The translations under genes and the position numbers were made by a program. The notes below the pieces were generated by a model. It was not told where the DNA came from, made no database searches, and worked only from the letters and a program-made list of their open reading frames with translations. Of a stretch of DNA of 64,000 bases, positions 10,119 to 18,825 are shown piece after piece (the first letter of the stretch is position 1; each line of letters begins with the position of its first letter). Location of the stretch: assembly GCF_015752315.1 (NCBI RefSeq), contig NZ_JADOVJ010000001.1, positions 5,324,501-5,388,500 on the forward strand, read 5' to 3'. Source of the DNA: Nocardioides luteus (GTDB lineage: Bacteria; Actinomycetota; Actinomycetes; Propionibacteriales; Nocardioidaceae).

Positions 10119-10182
10119 CCAAAGACAGTGTGCTTTGGCACACAATGACATGATCTTTGGATCGATACAAGTAAATCTTTGG
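10119..10182. promoter_or_regulatory. Phased CTTTGG half-sites between edd and the ROK regulator
   Basis: CTTTGG occurs at 10133-10138, 10155-10160 and 10177-10182, each exactly 22 bp from the next, that is two helical turns. An inverted copy, CCAAAG, is at 10119-10124. The first direct copy lies inside TGTGCTTTGGCACA, itself an imperfect palindrome. The 105-bp gap must hold both divergent promoters, so these are good candidates for the operator of the ROK protein. Confidence 0.6.
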
Positions 10183-10216
10183 TACGACGAAGACATAAGT
10201 AGCGTACGCTCACCTC

Positions 10217-11380
10217 ATGCCCGAGATGACAACCGCCGCCGACGTACTCGATCTGGTGCGCTCCGGACGCGCCGTGACCCGCAGCGATCTGCAGAAGACG
10301 ACCGGCCTGTCGCGTACGGCCGTGGTCTCCCGGGTCTCGGCCCTCGTCGACGCCGGGCTGATCCTCACCGGCGAGGAGCTCGCCTCCACCGGTGGCCGGC
10401 CGCCGGGATCGCTCACCTTCAACGCCGACGCCGGCGTCGTCCTGGCCGTCGCGATCGGGCGCTCCCGCAGCCAGCTCGCCGTCTTCGACCTCGACGGCCG
10501 AGAGCTCGCCGGCGACACCCGTGACCACGAGGTCGGCATCGCGGCCGACGACCTGATGCCCGACGTGACCGACCGGCTGGAGCGGCTCCTCGAGGGCATC
10601 GCCCCGCCGGTCCTGGGCGTCGGGATGAGCCTGCCGGGTGTCGTCGACCCCGTCCGCCTGGTCTCGGTCGACTCACCGGTGATGCGGGGCTGGGACGGCG
10701 TCGCGCTCGCCCCCTACTTCGAGCGGCTCACCGACGGGCCGTTGGTGCTCGTCAACGACACCGACGCACTGGCCACGGCCGAGCTCTTCGGGAGCGGGCT
10801 GCACCCGCGTGACGCGCTCGTCGTGAAGGCGTCGACCGGCCTCGGTCTGGCCGTCATCGCCGACGGCAAGGTGCTGCGCGGCCACGCCGGCGCCGTCGGC
10901 GAGATCGGGCACACCCGGGTCGAGTCCGCCGGCGAGCGCCCCTGCCGCTGCGGCGCGACCGGCTGCCTCGAGACCGTCGCCGCGGGCTGGGCGCTGACCC
11001 AGGGGCTGGTCGACTCCGGCGTCTCCGCCGGCCACATCCGCGACCTCGTCGCCGCCGCACTGGCCGGCGACGCCATCGCCCGGGGTCTGCTGCGCGAGGC
11101 CGGCCGCCAGCTCGGCGAGGTGCTGGCGATCGCGATCAACCTGCTCAACCCCGAGGTCGTGGTCATCGGCGGCGACATGGCCGCCGCGTTCGACCTGTTC
11201 ACCGCGGGGGTACGCGAGACCGTCTACTCGCGCTCCACCGCCCTGGCCACCCGCGACCTGACCTTCGTGCCCTCCACCCACGCCGACTCGACCGGCATGG
11301 TCGGTTGCGCAGCGGTGGCGATCAACCACCTGCTCTCCCCCGAGCGCCTCGACGCCCACCTGGGCGCCGGCACCAGGTAG
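10217..11380 (+). CDS. ROK family transcriptional regulator, likely repressor of edd-eda
   Basis: 387 residues. The N-terminal ~70 residues form a winged helix-turn-helix ([20 protein letters not shown] then VDAGLIL). The ROK sugar-kinase-like domain follows, with [52 protein letters not shown], and the zinc motif [10 protein letters not shown]. Such proteins sense a sugar or sugar phosphate and repress neighbouring catabolic genes. Divergent placement next to edd-eda suggests control of the Entner-Doudoroff pair; the ligand could be gluconate, glucose or a derivative. A free-standing glucokinase would lack the helix-turn-helix. Confidence 0.88.
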   Translation: MPEMTTAADVLDLVRSGRAVTRSDLQKTTGLSRTAVVSRVSALVDAGLILTGEELASTGGRPPGSLTFNADAGVVLAVAIGRSRSQLAVFDLDGRELAGDTRDHEVGIAADDLMPDVTDRLERLLEGIAPPVLGVGMSLPGVVDPVRLVSVDSPVMRGWDGVALAPYFERLTDGPLVLVNDTDALATAELFGSGLHPRDALVVKASTGLGLAVIADGKVLRGHAGAVGEIGHTRVESAGERPCRCGATGCLETVAAGWALTQGLVDSGVSAGHIRDLVAAALAGDAIARGLLREAGRQLGEVLAIAINLLNPEVVVIGGDMAAAFDLFTAGVRETVYSRSTALATRDLTFVPSTHADSTGMVGCAAVAINHLLSPERLDAHLGAGTR

Positions 11381-11402
11381 CCCTGGCCGGGTCGACCAAA
11401 GG

Positions 11403-12074
11403 TCAGGGCGTCGCGACCGTGAAGGCGGCCTCGACCTCGGCGTAGACGGTGATGTCGTCGGGGTCGAAGGCCAGGTCGGGGGCCGCCGACCCAGCGTCCG
11501 CGAACTTGGCGGCGGCCGGCATGGCCATGGCCGCCGACTCGTACGCCACCTCGCGGCTGACCCCGACGTCGTTGATGCTCCGGACCGCGACCGGGCCGAG
11601 GTCGAGGGCATCGGCGTAGTCCTGCGCACGCACCTTGGCCTGGCGCACCGCCTCCTGACGTACGTCCCGCTCGACCTTCAGCCGACTGTCCTTGGTGAGC
11701 CGCCAGGAGACCTCGTGGACCTGGAGGCCTTCGTCACCGGCCGAACCGCCGACCCAGGTCGCCAGGGCCGTGAAGTCGACGAACTCGACCGCGAGACCCA
11801 CGGACGCACGGTGCACGAGCGGCAGCCGCTTGCCGTCCTGGTTCCAGGGCCGCTCGGCCGAGGTGCGCACCCGCTGGACCAGGAACCGCTCGACCGCGCC
11901 CTCCTGCTCGAGCCGCTCGAGCTCCATACGCACGCCGTGCAGCCCGCGCTGCAGCCGCTCCATCACCGGCTCGGGCGAGGCGCCCTCGAACCGGATCTCG
12001 GCCGAGACCACCCCACGCTCCGGAGCCACCTCGACACTGTGTGACCCACGCACCTTGATCAGGATCTCGCTCAT
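11403..12074 (-). CDS. SIMPL domain protein (DUF541)
   Basis: 223 residues. The SIMPL/DUF541 fold starts with ILIKVRGSHSVEVAPERGVV and includes the typical DVRQEAVRQAKVRAQDYADA helix and the LGPVAVRSINDVGV strand. Most family members are exported; this one has no signal peptide and should be cytoplasmic. Function in bacteria is poorly defined. The last third has a short Ala/Asp-rich insertion (SAAMAMPAAAKFADAGS). It is convergent with the ROK gene, with 22 bases between stops, and divergent from the LtrA-like gene. Confidence 0.85.
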   Translation of the reverse strand: MSEILIKVRGSHSVEVAPERGVVSAEIRFEGASPEPVMERLQRGLHGVRMELERLEQEGAVERFLVQRVRTSAERPWNQDGKRLPLVHRASVGLAVEFVDFTALATWVGGSAGDEGLQVHEVSWRLTKDSRLKVERDVRQEAVRQAKVRAQDYADALDLGPVAVRSINDVGVSREVAYESAAMAMPAAAKFADAGSAAPDLAFDPDDITVYAEVEAAFTVATP

Positions 12075-12100
12075 GCCAGGAAACGTACGCCGTCAGGACC

Positions 12101-12106
12101 TATCCT
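12101..12106 (+). promoter_or_regulatory. -10 box for leaderless transcription of the LtrA-like gene
   Basis: TATCCT lies seven bases before the GTG at 12114, and no Shine-Dalgarno sequence is present between. Transcription starting at or next to the G of GTG would give a leaderless mRNA, common in actinobacteria. Confidence 0.5.
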
Positions 12107-12113
12107 CACCAGC

Positions 12114-13346
12114 GTGAATGAAACGAGCCGCCTGCGCCAGATGACAGGACGCGACCCGTACGAGGAGCATCGGGCCGCGACACCCTTGGAGCTGCTCTTC
12201 GATCTCACCTTCGTCGTGGCCTTCGGGGTGAGCGGCAACGAGCTGGCCCATCAGCTCGCGGAAGGCCACGTGGCGGCCGGGATCGTCGCGTTCTGCTTCG
12301 CGTCGTTCGCGATCTGCTGGGCGTGGATCAACTACTCCTGGATGGCCTCGGCCTACGACACCGACGACTGGGCGTTCCGGCTGCTCACGATGGTGCAGAT
12401 GGTCGGCGTGATCATCATGGCGCTCGGCCTGCCGGAGATGTTCGAGAGCGTCTACGAGGGCGAGCGGCTCCACAACGAGATCCTCATCGCCGGGTACGTC
12501 GTGATGCGGGTCGCCCTCTGCGGCCAGTGGATGCGCGCCTGGCGCCAGGATCCCGCCCGGCGCGGCGCGCACCGGGTCTACCTGATCACGATCCTCACGG
12601 CTCAGGTGCTCTGGTGCGTCATCGCCGTCCTGCCGCTCGACGTGGCGACCGCCTTCGCCGCGGCAGCGGTGCCACTGGTCATCGAGCTGGTCGGCCCGTT
12701 CATCGCCGAGCGCCACTTCGGCGGCACGCCCTGGCACGCCCACCACATCGCCGAGCGCTACGGCCTGCTGACGATCATCACGCTGGGCGAGGGCGTGATC
12801 GGCACCGTCGCGGTGCTGTCGGTGATCGTCCACGACCCGGAGATCGGCTGGACCCTCGAAGCGATCCTCCTGCTCGCGGCCGGGATCGGCCTGACCTTCG
12901 GCCAGTGGTGGACCTACTTCATGATCCCCTGGGCCGAGGTGCTCCACCGCCGCCGCGACCGCTCGTTCCTGTGGGGCTACGGACACATCCTGATCTTCGC
13001 CTCGATCGCGGCCACCGGCGCCGGCCTCCACGTCGCCGCCTACCTGATGCAGGGCGAGTCCACGCTGGGTGAGGTCGGCACGGTCGCGTCGGTGACCATC
13101 CCGGTCGCGGCGTACGCCCTGCTCCTCTACGTCCTCTACAACTCGTTCCTGCACGTGATCGACCCGTTCCACATCCTCCTTGTCGCGCTCACCGGTGTCG
13201 TGCTGGTCGCGAGCGTGGTGATGGCGGCCGCAGGAGTGCCGGTGTCGTGGTGCCTCATCGTCGTCGCGCTGGCGCCCGTGGTGACCATCGTCGGCTACGA
13301 AGCCGTCGGGCACCGCCACCTGGCCGCCCACCTCGAGGCACTCTGA
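12114..13346 (+). CDS. LtrA family membrane protein (low temperature requirement protein A)
   Basis: 410 residues with about ten to twelve hydrophobic helices. The family signature is near the N-terminus: ATPLELLFDLTFVVAFGVSG, then WAWINYSWMASAYDTDDWAF. A second conserved block is HIAERYGLLTIITLGEGVIG, followed by GQWWTYFMIPWAEVLHRRRD. LtrA was named in Listeria for growth in the cold; the molecular function is not established. The start is GTG at 12114 with no ribosome binding site, consistent with leaderless expression. It converges with the PadR regulator across two hairpins. Confidence 0.92.
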   Translation: MNETSRLRQMTGRDPYEEHRAATPLELLFDLTFVVAFGVSGNELAHQLAEGHVAAGIVAFCFASFAICWAWINYSWMASAYDTDDWAFRLLTMVQMVGVIIMALGLPEMFESVYEGERLHNEILIAGYVVMRVALCGQWMRAWRQDPARRGAHRVYLITILTAQVLWCVIAVLPLDVATAFAAAAVPLVIELVGPFIAERHFGGTPWHAHHIAERYGLLTIITLGEGVIGTVAVLSVIVHDPEIGWTLEAILLLAAGIGLTFGQWWTYFMIPWAEVLHRRRDRSFLWGYGHILIFASIAATGAGLHVAAYLMQGESTLGEVGTVASVTIPVAAYALLLYVLYNSFLHVIDPFHILLVALTGVVLVASVVMAAAGVPVSWCLIVVALAPVVTIVGYEAVGHRHLAAHLEAL

Positions 13347-13401
13347 CCCGGCCTGCGGATACCTGATGTGTGGGGATGCCGGTGGGCCAGCTGCTGTCCA
13401 C

Positions 13402-13433
13402 AGGTTCCCCACGCTCCGGAGCGTGGGGAACCT
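13402..13433. terminator. 32-bp perfect palindrome, bidirectional terminator
   Basis: AGGTTCCCCACGCTCC at 13402-13417 is followed without spacer by its exact complement to 13433. It lies between the convergent ltrA-like and padR genes, so it can terminate both; the lack of loop bases also makes it a candidate cruciform. Confidence 0.75.
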
Positions 13434-13441
13434 ACCTGCGG

Positions 13442-13459
13442 GTGGGGACCTCTCCCCAC
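13442..13459. terminator. Small second hairpin between ltrA-like and padR genes
   Basis: GTGGGGA and TCCCCAC (7 bp) enclose loop CCTC ten bases before the padR stop. It probably adds to the termination by the larger palindrome next to it. Confidence 0.5.
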
Positions 13460-13469
13460 GGGTGGGTCA

Positions 13470-14327
13470 TCAGGCCTTCGGCTCGGGGCCGGGGTCGCCG
13501 TCCTCCGTCTCCTCGGCATCGTCGATCTGCTCGGCGGTGACTGCCCCTTCACCAGGAACGGTCTCGTCGTCGCCGGCCGCGAGGAGGCCGTAGAGCTTGC
13601 GGCGGGTGTCGGCGAGGATGTCGGCCGCGGCCTGGCGCTGGGCGTCGGTGCCGGAGGTGGCGAGCTGCCAGACGGCGGGGAGCACCTGGGCGAGCTCGCC
13701 GCCGAGGATGCCGAAGCCGGCGAGGTCGCCAACGCCCTGTCCGCGGCCACCACGGCCACCGGCCCGGGCGTTGTCGACGGCCTTGTCGAACGGCTTCCAC
13801 ACCGCGGCCAGCTCGTCCTTGTGCTCGGCGGCGTAGGTCTTGCCGGCCTCGGTCAGCCGGATCGCGCGGCGGCCGTGCTCGTCGTCGGACTCCACGAGGC
13901 CCTCGTCCTCGAGCTGCTGGATGGTCGGGTAGACCGAGCCGGGGCTCGGCCGCCACTCACCCGAGCTGCGCTCGGAGATCTGCTGGATCACCTGGTAGCC
14001 GTTGATGACCTGGCCCTGCTCGGCCGCTTCGGCCATCACGTAGATGATCGCGGACCGTACGTCACCACGACGGACCCGGGGACCGGGCCGCTGCGGGGGC
14101 TGGTTGTCGAAGCCGAGCAGTGCCGCGATCCACGGTGGCGGACCGGCCGGTCCGCGACCGCGACCGTGGTGGCCGCCCTGCCAACCTGGGCCGCCGGGGC
14201 CGCCCCATCCGGGACCGCCCCAACCGGGACCACCCTGCCAGCCATGGGAGCGGCGCGGGCCGCCCTTGCCGAACTCTCGACCCATCTGGTCGATCCACTC
14301 ACCCCAAGGGTTGTTGCTGTAGCTCAT
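13470..14327 (-). CDS. PadR family transcriptional regulator with Gly/Trp/His-rich N-terminal segment
   Basis: About 285 residues. The PadR winged-helix domain lies in the middle: VRRGDVRSAIIYVMAEAAEQ, NGYQVIQQISERSSGEWRPS, PGSVYPTIQQLEDEGLVE, then the wing and RAIRLTEAGKTYAAEHK. A C-terminal helical domain follows, ending in an acidic tail. The first ~60 residues are unusual: after MSYSNNPWGEWIDQMGREFG comes a Gly/Pro/Trp-rich run with repeated GPGWG units and a GGHHGRGRG stretch. The ATG at 14325-14327 has GAGAG upstream; an ATG at 14342 is also possible. A CGATATATCG palindrome upstream suggests autoregulation. Confidence 0.9.
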   Translation of the reverse strand: MSYSNNPWGEWIDQMGREFGKGGPRRSHGWQGGPGWGGPGWGGPGGPGWQGGHHGRGRGPAGPPPWIAALLGFDNQPPQRPGPRVRRGDVRSAIIYVMAEAAEQGQVINGYQVIQQISERSSGEWRPSPGSVYPTIQQLEDEGLVESDDEHGRRAIRLTEAGKTYAAEHKDELAAVWKPFDKAVDNARAGGRGGRGQGVGDLAGFGILGGELAQVLPAVWQLATSGTDAQRQAAADILADTRRKLYGLLAAGDDETVPGEGAVTAEQIDDAEETEDGDPGPEPKA

Positions 14328-14368
14328 CAGTTTCTCTCTCATTCGGAAGACCGGATCGCGTTCCTTCG

Positions 14369-14378
14369 CGATATATCG
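14369..14378. promoter_or_regulatory. CGATATATCG palindrome, likely PadR operator
   Basis: A 10-bp perfect AT-centred palindrome sits about 42 bases upstream of the padR start in an otherwise GC-rich region, next to a partial repeat (TGATCG). ATAT-centred palindromes of this kind precede many actinobacterial padR genes, so autoregulation is the likely role. Confidence 0.5.
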
Positions 14379-14418
14379 TGATCGTACGCCGCTCACGATG
14401 CCCGTTCAAGCCAAATGA

Positions 14419-14448
14419 AGGGAGCCCCCGAAGATCCGGGGGCTCCCT
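14419..14448 (-). terminator. Hairpin terminator downstream of the mechanosensitive-channel-like gene
   Basis: A 12-bp perfect stem, AGGGAGCCCCCG at 14419-14430 with 14437-14448, and loop AAGATC lie 29 bases after the stop codon at 14478. On the minus strand it is followed by CTTCATTTGG, weakly U-rich. Confidence 0.75.
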
Positions 14449-14477
14449 GAGTCAGACCCTGAGGGTCGTCGCTCCGA

Positions 14478-15743
14478 TCAGACGCCAGGCGTCGGCGGCG
14501 GAGTCGGGGTCTGCGCGGTCGGCGCGGCCGCACGCGAGGCAGCACTCTCGGCCTGGAGCCGCTCCAGCTGCCGGGCGGCAGCGTCGCGACCACCGAGGCC
14601 GAAGGCGAGCGCCGCGGCAGCGGCACCACCGACGACCACGGCACCGAAGCCGAGGTTGATGATCGAGTCGGCCAGACCCATGAACTTCAGCCCGATCGCG
14701 ACGAACAGCACGATCGTGGCGTACTTCAGGATCTGCGAGGCCGACCCGGGCACCAGCTTGGCGATGACACCGGCGATCACGACACCGGCGGCGATGATCG
14801 CGCCACCGAAGATGACCTTGCCACCCAGCTCGAGCACCTCGCTGATGAACGCGGTGATCTGCGGGAACTCCAGCATCTGCGCCGCCATCACGGCGAAGAA
14901 GAGCACGATGCCGATCTGGATCACCTTGGTGATCGCCGGAGTCGCGCTCTGGCCGGCGGGCAGCACGTCCATCGAACGGAGCGCGTTGTCGAAGCCGAGC
15001 CCGTCGATGATCTGGCCCAGGATGTCGGCGGCGAAGCGGGCGATGAGCACCCCGATGCCGAGCAGGATCGCAGCGGCGATGAGCTTCGGGATCGCCGCCA
15101 GGATCATGTTGAGCATGCCCTCGGCAGGCTCCGAGATCGAGCTGATCCCGAGGATCTGCAGAGCGGCGATGGCCACCACGATCATGATGATGGCGTAGAG
15201 CACGAGACCAATGACCTTGACGATCTGCGCAGCAGTGCCCGCGGGCACAGCCGGTGCGTCGTACGGGTCGGCGGTGTCGTCGACACCCACCGTCGAGTCA
15301 ACGCGGCCGGAGAGCTTGCTGCCACTGCCGATCCACTTGTCGAACGGGACCGCACCGAGCGCGGTCTCGACGAGCTGGCGGACGACCTTGGCGACGAGCG
15401 CGCCGACAATGAAGACGAAGACCGCGCCGATGAGGTTGGGCAGGAAGCCCAGCACCCCGTCGAGCAGGCCCTGGATCGGCGTCAGCACGTTGCTGAGCTC
15501 GAACAGGTCCAGCAGCGCGATCAGGCCGAAGAGCCACACCAGCAAGCCGGCTACAGAGCCGAGGCTCTTGCCGATGGTGTCCCCGTCATTTCCAGCCTTC
15601 TGGAGCACCGGGATCTTCGAGGTCAGCTTCGCGAACGCCCAGGCGACGATCTTCGCGATGATCCACGTGACCAGGATGATGACGATCGCGGCGAGCACTT
15701 TGCTCCCGAGAGCCACCCAGTCGATGTCCTTCACGGCATCCAT
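14478..15743 (-). CDS. Mechanosensitive-ion-channel-like membrane protein with TM-helix repeats
   Basis: 421 residues with about seven to nine hydrophobic segments. Two related halves each contain a long N-terminal helix and a segment of the 'conserved TM helix' type: LVWLFGLIALLDLFELSNVL with GFLPNLIGAVFVFIVGALVA in the first, and MLNMILAAIPKLIAAAILLG in the second. These repeats are found in MscS-related and CmpX-like proteins that lack the full MscS beta domain. A Gly/Ala-rich helix (GAVVVGGAAAAALAFGLGGR) and a Pro/Thr-rich cytoplasmic tail end the protein. Channel activity is inferred by similarity only. It is monocistronic. Confidence 0.8.
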   Translation of the reverse strand: MDAVKDIDWVALGSKVLAAIVIILVTWIIAKIVAWAFAKLTSKIPVLQKAGNDGDTIGKSLGSVAGLLVWLFGLIALLDLFELSNVLTPIQGLLDGVLGFLPNLIGAVFVFIVGALVAKVVRQLVETALGAVPFDKWIGSGSKLSGRVDSTVGVDDTADPYDAPAVPAGTAAQIVKVIGLVLYAIIMIVVAIAALQILGISSISEPAEGMLNMILAAIPKLIAAAILLGIGVLIARFAADILGQIIDGLGFDNALRSMDVLPAGQSATPAITKVIQIGIVLFFAVMAAQMLEFPQITAFISEVLELGGKVIFGGAIIAAGVVIAGVIAKLVPGSASQILKYATIVLFVAIGLKFMGLADSIINLGFGAVVVGGAAAAALAFGLGGRDAAARQLERLQAESAASRAAAPTAQTPTPPPTPGV

Positions 15744-15943
15744 TTGTCTCCCCCCTCAATAGGGTTCTTGAGAAGGTGCCTGAGATCGACGAGCAGCCCG
15801 AGTGATGCGCGCAACAGGCACCTCTGCTTCCAGAGACGTTCGTCCAGATGGAGCCATGAAGCAAGTTTGGCGCTCCAGCGGACGCAAATAAGCCAATGAT
15901 TTACATTTCCGGGCTTACTGTCGCGAACGCGGCGAAACGTGCC

Positions 15944-17875
15944 CTAGGAGACCAACCAGGCCGCGTACGCATCGAAGGAGTAGGGCCGGCCGAGGAAGTC
16001 CGCCACCAGGTCGGCGGCGTCCTTCTCGCCTCCGCGGGCCAGCACGAGGTCGCGGTAGCGGCCGGCCACCTCGGGAGCGAACAGGTCGTCCCGGTCGAAG
16101 GCGCTGAACAGGTCCTTCGCGATGACCAGCGACCACATGTAGGTGTAGTAGGCCGAGGAGTAGCCGCCCAGGTGGCCGAAGTTGGCGAAGAAGTGGGTGC
16201 CGTCGAGGTAGGGATAGGGCGAGTACGCCGCCTGCAGCTCCTGCAGCCGCTTGGTGAGGTCCTCGGGCTGCTCCTTGTGGAACCAGTAGGAGATGGCGGC
16301 GTAGAACATCTGCTGCCGCGCGTGGTAGCCCTTGCCGAAGTCGTCCGCGGCCCGCATCCGCGCCACCAGGTCGGCCGGGATCGGCTCGCCGGCCTCGTTG
16401 GTGGCGAAGGTCTGCAGCACGTCGGCGTCCCAGGCCCACTCCTCGAGCATCTGACTGGGCGCCTCGACGAAGTCCCACTCCGTCGCGACACCGGAGAACC
16501 GCGCCCACTCGCCCTGTCCACCGAGCACGTGGTGGATCAGGTGGCCGAACTCGTGGAAGAGGGTCACCACGTGGTCGTGCTCCATCAGGCCTCGGGAGAA
16601 GTTGCAGACCAGCACGCCCTCGGGAAGCTGCCGGCCGGCCACGCCCGGGGCCAGATCGAACTGTGCGGCGTGCTTGTACTTGCCCTCGCGGGGGTGCAGG
16701 TCGAGATAGATGCGGCCGAGACGCTCGGCACCGTCGCGCGGGTAGACGTCGAAGACGCTCACGTCCTCGTGCCAGGTGACCACGTCGGCGACCGGCTCGT
16801 AGCGCAGCCCGAAGAGCCGCCCGGTGACGTCCAGCAGGCCCTGGTGCACCTTCGCGAAGTCGAAGTAGGTGCGCACCACCTGGCTGTCGACGTCGTACTT
16901 CTCCTGCCGCACCAGCTCCTCGTAGTAGAGCGCGTCGGCCGCGGACACCGCGCTGGCCCCCGGGACGTCGCGCTCGTAGCGGTCGAGGAGCACCTCGAGG
17001 TCGCGCTTCATCCGTCCTTCGGCGGCACCGGCGATCTTGTCGATGAACTCCGGGATCGCCGGCCCGTCGCCGATCATCTTCACCGCGGCGTCAAAGGCCG
17101 GCCAGTCCTCGTAGCCGACCAGGTTGGCCAGCTCGTGGCGCAGCGCGAACATCTCCTTGAGGACCGCGTCGTTGTGCGGCCAGCCGCGCTCGAGCCCGGC
17201 GACCGTGACGGCGCGACGGATCGCCGGGTCCTTCACGAACATCCGCGCGGGCAGCGCGTCGGGGTAGTCGGTGGTGATCTCGACGAGCCCCTTGTCGTTG
17301 ACCGGGTGGGCCTCCAGCCAGTCGGCCGGCATCCCGTCCAGCTGCTCGGGCGTGGCCGTGGTGATGCGTACGTCGTCCCTGGTCACGCGGGAGAACTCGA
17401 GGTTGAGCTCGGTGAGCCGTTCGTTGATCTCGGTGAGCCGGGCCCGGGTGGCCTCGTCACGGTCGACACCGGCGCGGGTGAAGTCCTGCAGCGTCTTCTC
17501 CAGCAGCCGGGCGGCGAGCGGGTCGAGCGCCGCGGTCTGATCCTCCGGGAGCTCGGCGAAGACGCGGTAGAGCGCCTGGTCCTGGGTGAGCTCGGTGCGC
17601 AGCCGGTCGACCTCCACCTCGGTGTCCTCGCACGCAGTGCGGACCGCCTCGACGGGGTGGACGTTGGCGAGCAGGCCGGCCATCCCGCCGAGCGAGCCGA
17701 GCTCGAGCGAGAGCTGGTCCCAGGCCTTCAGCACCTCGATCGCCCGGCTCGGCGGCGCGGTCCGCAGCTGTTCGGCCAGCTCGCGCACGTGGGTCAGCGT
17801 CGCTGACGTACGCTCCTTGACCCAGCCCTCCGCGGCCTCGGTGTCGGGCAGGACGAGCGGCTCTGGCGTACTCAT
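15944..17875 (-). CDS. M3 family zinc oligopeptidase
   Basis: 643 residues, typical of thimet/Dcp-type peptidases. The zinc site is VTLFHEFGHLIHHVLGG (HEXXH), with the third ligand Glu in the downstream VEAPSQMLEEWAWD segment. FANFGHLGGYSSAYYTYMWS near the C-terminus is the conserved substrate-binding stretch. No export signal is present, so it probably degrades short peptides in the cytoplasm. The ATG at 17873-17875 is chosen because the family sequence begins there; the ribosome binding site is weak. It lies 23 bases after a secreted-protein gene on the same strand and may share its transcript. Confidence 0.93.
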   Translation of the reverse strand: MSTPEPLVLPDTEAAEGWVKERTSATLTHVRELAEQLRTAPPSRAIEVLKAWDQLSLELGSLGGMAGLLANVHPVEAVRTACEDTEVEVDRLRTELTQDQALYRVFAELPEDQTAALDPLAARLLEKTLQDFTRAGVDRDEATRARLTEINERLTELNLEFSRVTRDDVRITTATPEQLDGMPADWLEAHPVNDKGLVEITTDYPDALPARMFVKDPAIRRAVTVAGLERGWPHNDAVLKEMFALRHELANLVGYEDWPAFDAAVKMIGDGPAIPEFIDKIAGAAEGRMKRDLEVLLDRYERDVPGASAVSAADALYYEELVRQEKYDVDSQVVRTYFDFAKVHQGLLDVTGRLFGLRYEPVADVVTWHEDVSVFDVYPRDGAERLGRIYLDLHPREGKYKHAAQFDLAPGVAGRQLPEGVLVCNFSRGLMEHDHVVTLFHEFGHLIHHVLGGQGEWARFSGVATEWDFVEAPSQMLEEWAWDADVLQTFATNEAGEPIPADLVARMRAADDFGKGYHARQQMFYAAISYWFHKEQPEDLTKRLQELQAAYSPYPYLDGTHFFANFGHLGGYSSAYYTYMWSLVIAKDLFSAFDRDDLFAPEVAGRYRDLVLARGGEKDAADLVADFLGRPYSFDAYAAWLVS

Positions 17876-17898
17876 GCGGCAAGCCTGCCACGACCCTG

Positions 17899-18711
17899 TC
17901 AGTAGAGGATGTAGTTCCTCGTCATCTGCACCGGAGCCGTGGTCAGAGGTACCAGCCACAGCCGTCCGCAGGCAGTGGTGGTGCGACGGACGGAGACCCA
18001 CTTCCAGCCGGTCGTGCTCGACCAGGCGTTGACCGTGCCGACCTTCGTCGAGCCGAGCAGGACGGTCATCTTGCCCTGGTGCGGTCCCTTGTGGACACGG
18101 AGCCGGGCACCCTTCGCGCAGAAGGCACCGTTGGATCGCTGCTTCCCGTAGCGTGTCGAGACGTAGACGACGTCCGGACCGTAGGAGTCACCCTCCAGGT
18201 TGAGCTTGGAGACCAGGTTGGGCTGGCAGCACCACGAGAACGTCTCGCCAGCGCGCATCGGACCGTGGGAGCAGTGCCAGCCGGACCACGCCGAGGTCAG
18301 CCCGGCGGCGTCCTTGGCGCGGACCCGGAAGCAGGCCACGCCGCCCGACTCCACGGTGGTGGTGACCGAGGTCCTCGACGGGTAGAGCCAGGTGCTGGAG
18401 CCGTCGGTGCGCCAGACATAGCTGGCCGCGCTCATCTTCGCGGGCGAGGATGCCGTGCTGCTCCGGGGTGCGGCCTTGACCTGCACCTGATAGCCGGCGA
18501 TGCCGGCGTCGTCGCTCGCGGCGTACGTGAAGGCGGGATGCCACCAGATGATCCCGGTGGTCTTGACCGGCAGCCAGGTGCGGACGGTCGCCTTGGTGAT
18601 CCGTGGCGCGGTGTTGGCCGCCGCAGGCTGGGACGTCAACAGCCCGGCACCGAGCAGTCCGGCGACGAGAAGGGTGAGGAGATGCGTCCGAAGACGGCGG
18701 TGGGGGATCAA
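17899..18711 (-). CDS. Secreted protein of unknown function with fibronectin/Ig-like look
   Basis: About 270 residues. A TTG start at 18709-18711 is preferred because AGGAG lies seven bases upstream. RRLRTHLLTLLVAGLLGAGL and the following SQPAAANTAPR form a Sec signal peptide with cleavage near AAA. The mature part is beta-strand rich and aromatic, with segments such as GYQVQVKAAPRSS, CFRVRAKDAAGLTSAWSGW and WKWVSVRRTTTACGR that resemble fibronectin type III strands. Six or more Cys residues, including a CC pair, suggest disulfides. It ends RNYILY. No enzyme motif is seen. The M3 peptidase gene follows after 23 bases. Confidence 0.7.
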   Translation of the reverse strand: MIPHRRLRTHLLTLLVAGLLGAGLLTSQPAAANTAPRITKATVRTWLPVKTTGIIWWHPAFTYAASDDAGIAGYQVQVKAAPRSSTASSPAKMSAASYVWRTDGSSTWLYPSRTSVTTTVESGGVACFRVRAKDAAGLTSAWSGWHCSHGPMRAGETFSWCCQPNLVSKLNLEGDSYGPDVVYVSTRYGKQRSNGAFCAKGARLRVHKGPHQGKMTVLLGSTKVGTVNAWSSTTGWKWVSVRRTTTACGRLWLVPLTTAPVQMTRNYILY

Positions 18712-18825
18712 CGAAGCTCCTGCGAGAGACCGGCACCGAGGAGTGCCCGATAGAGGCGCTGCCAAGCGCAGCGGACGTACCCTAGCGGGCATCCTCCACG
18801 GTCGCCCCACCTGTCCCCCGGCGGG

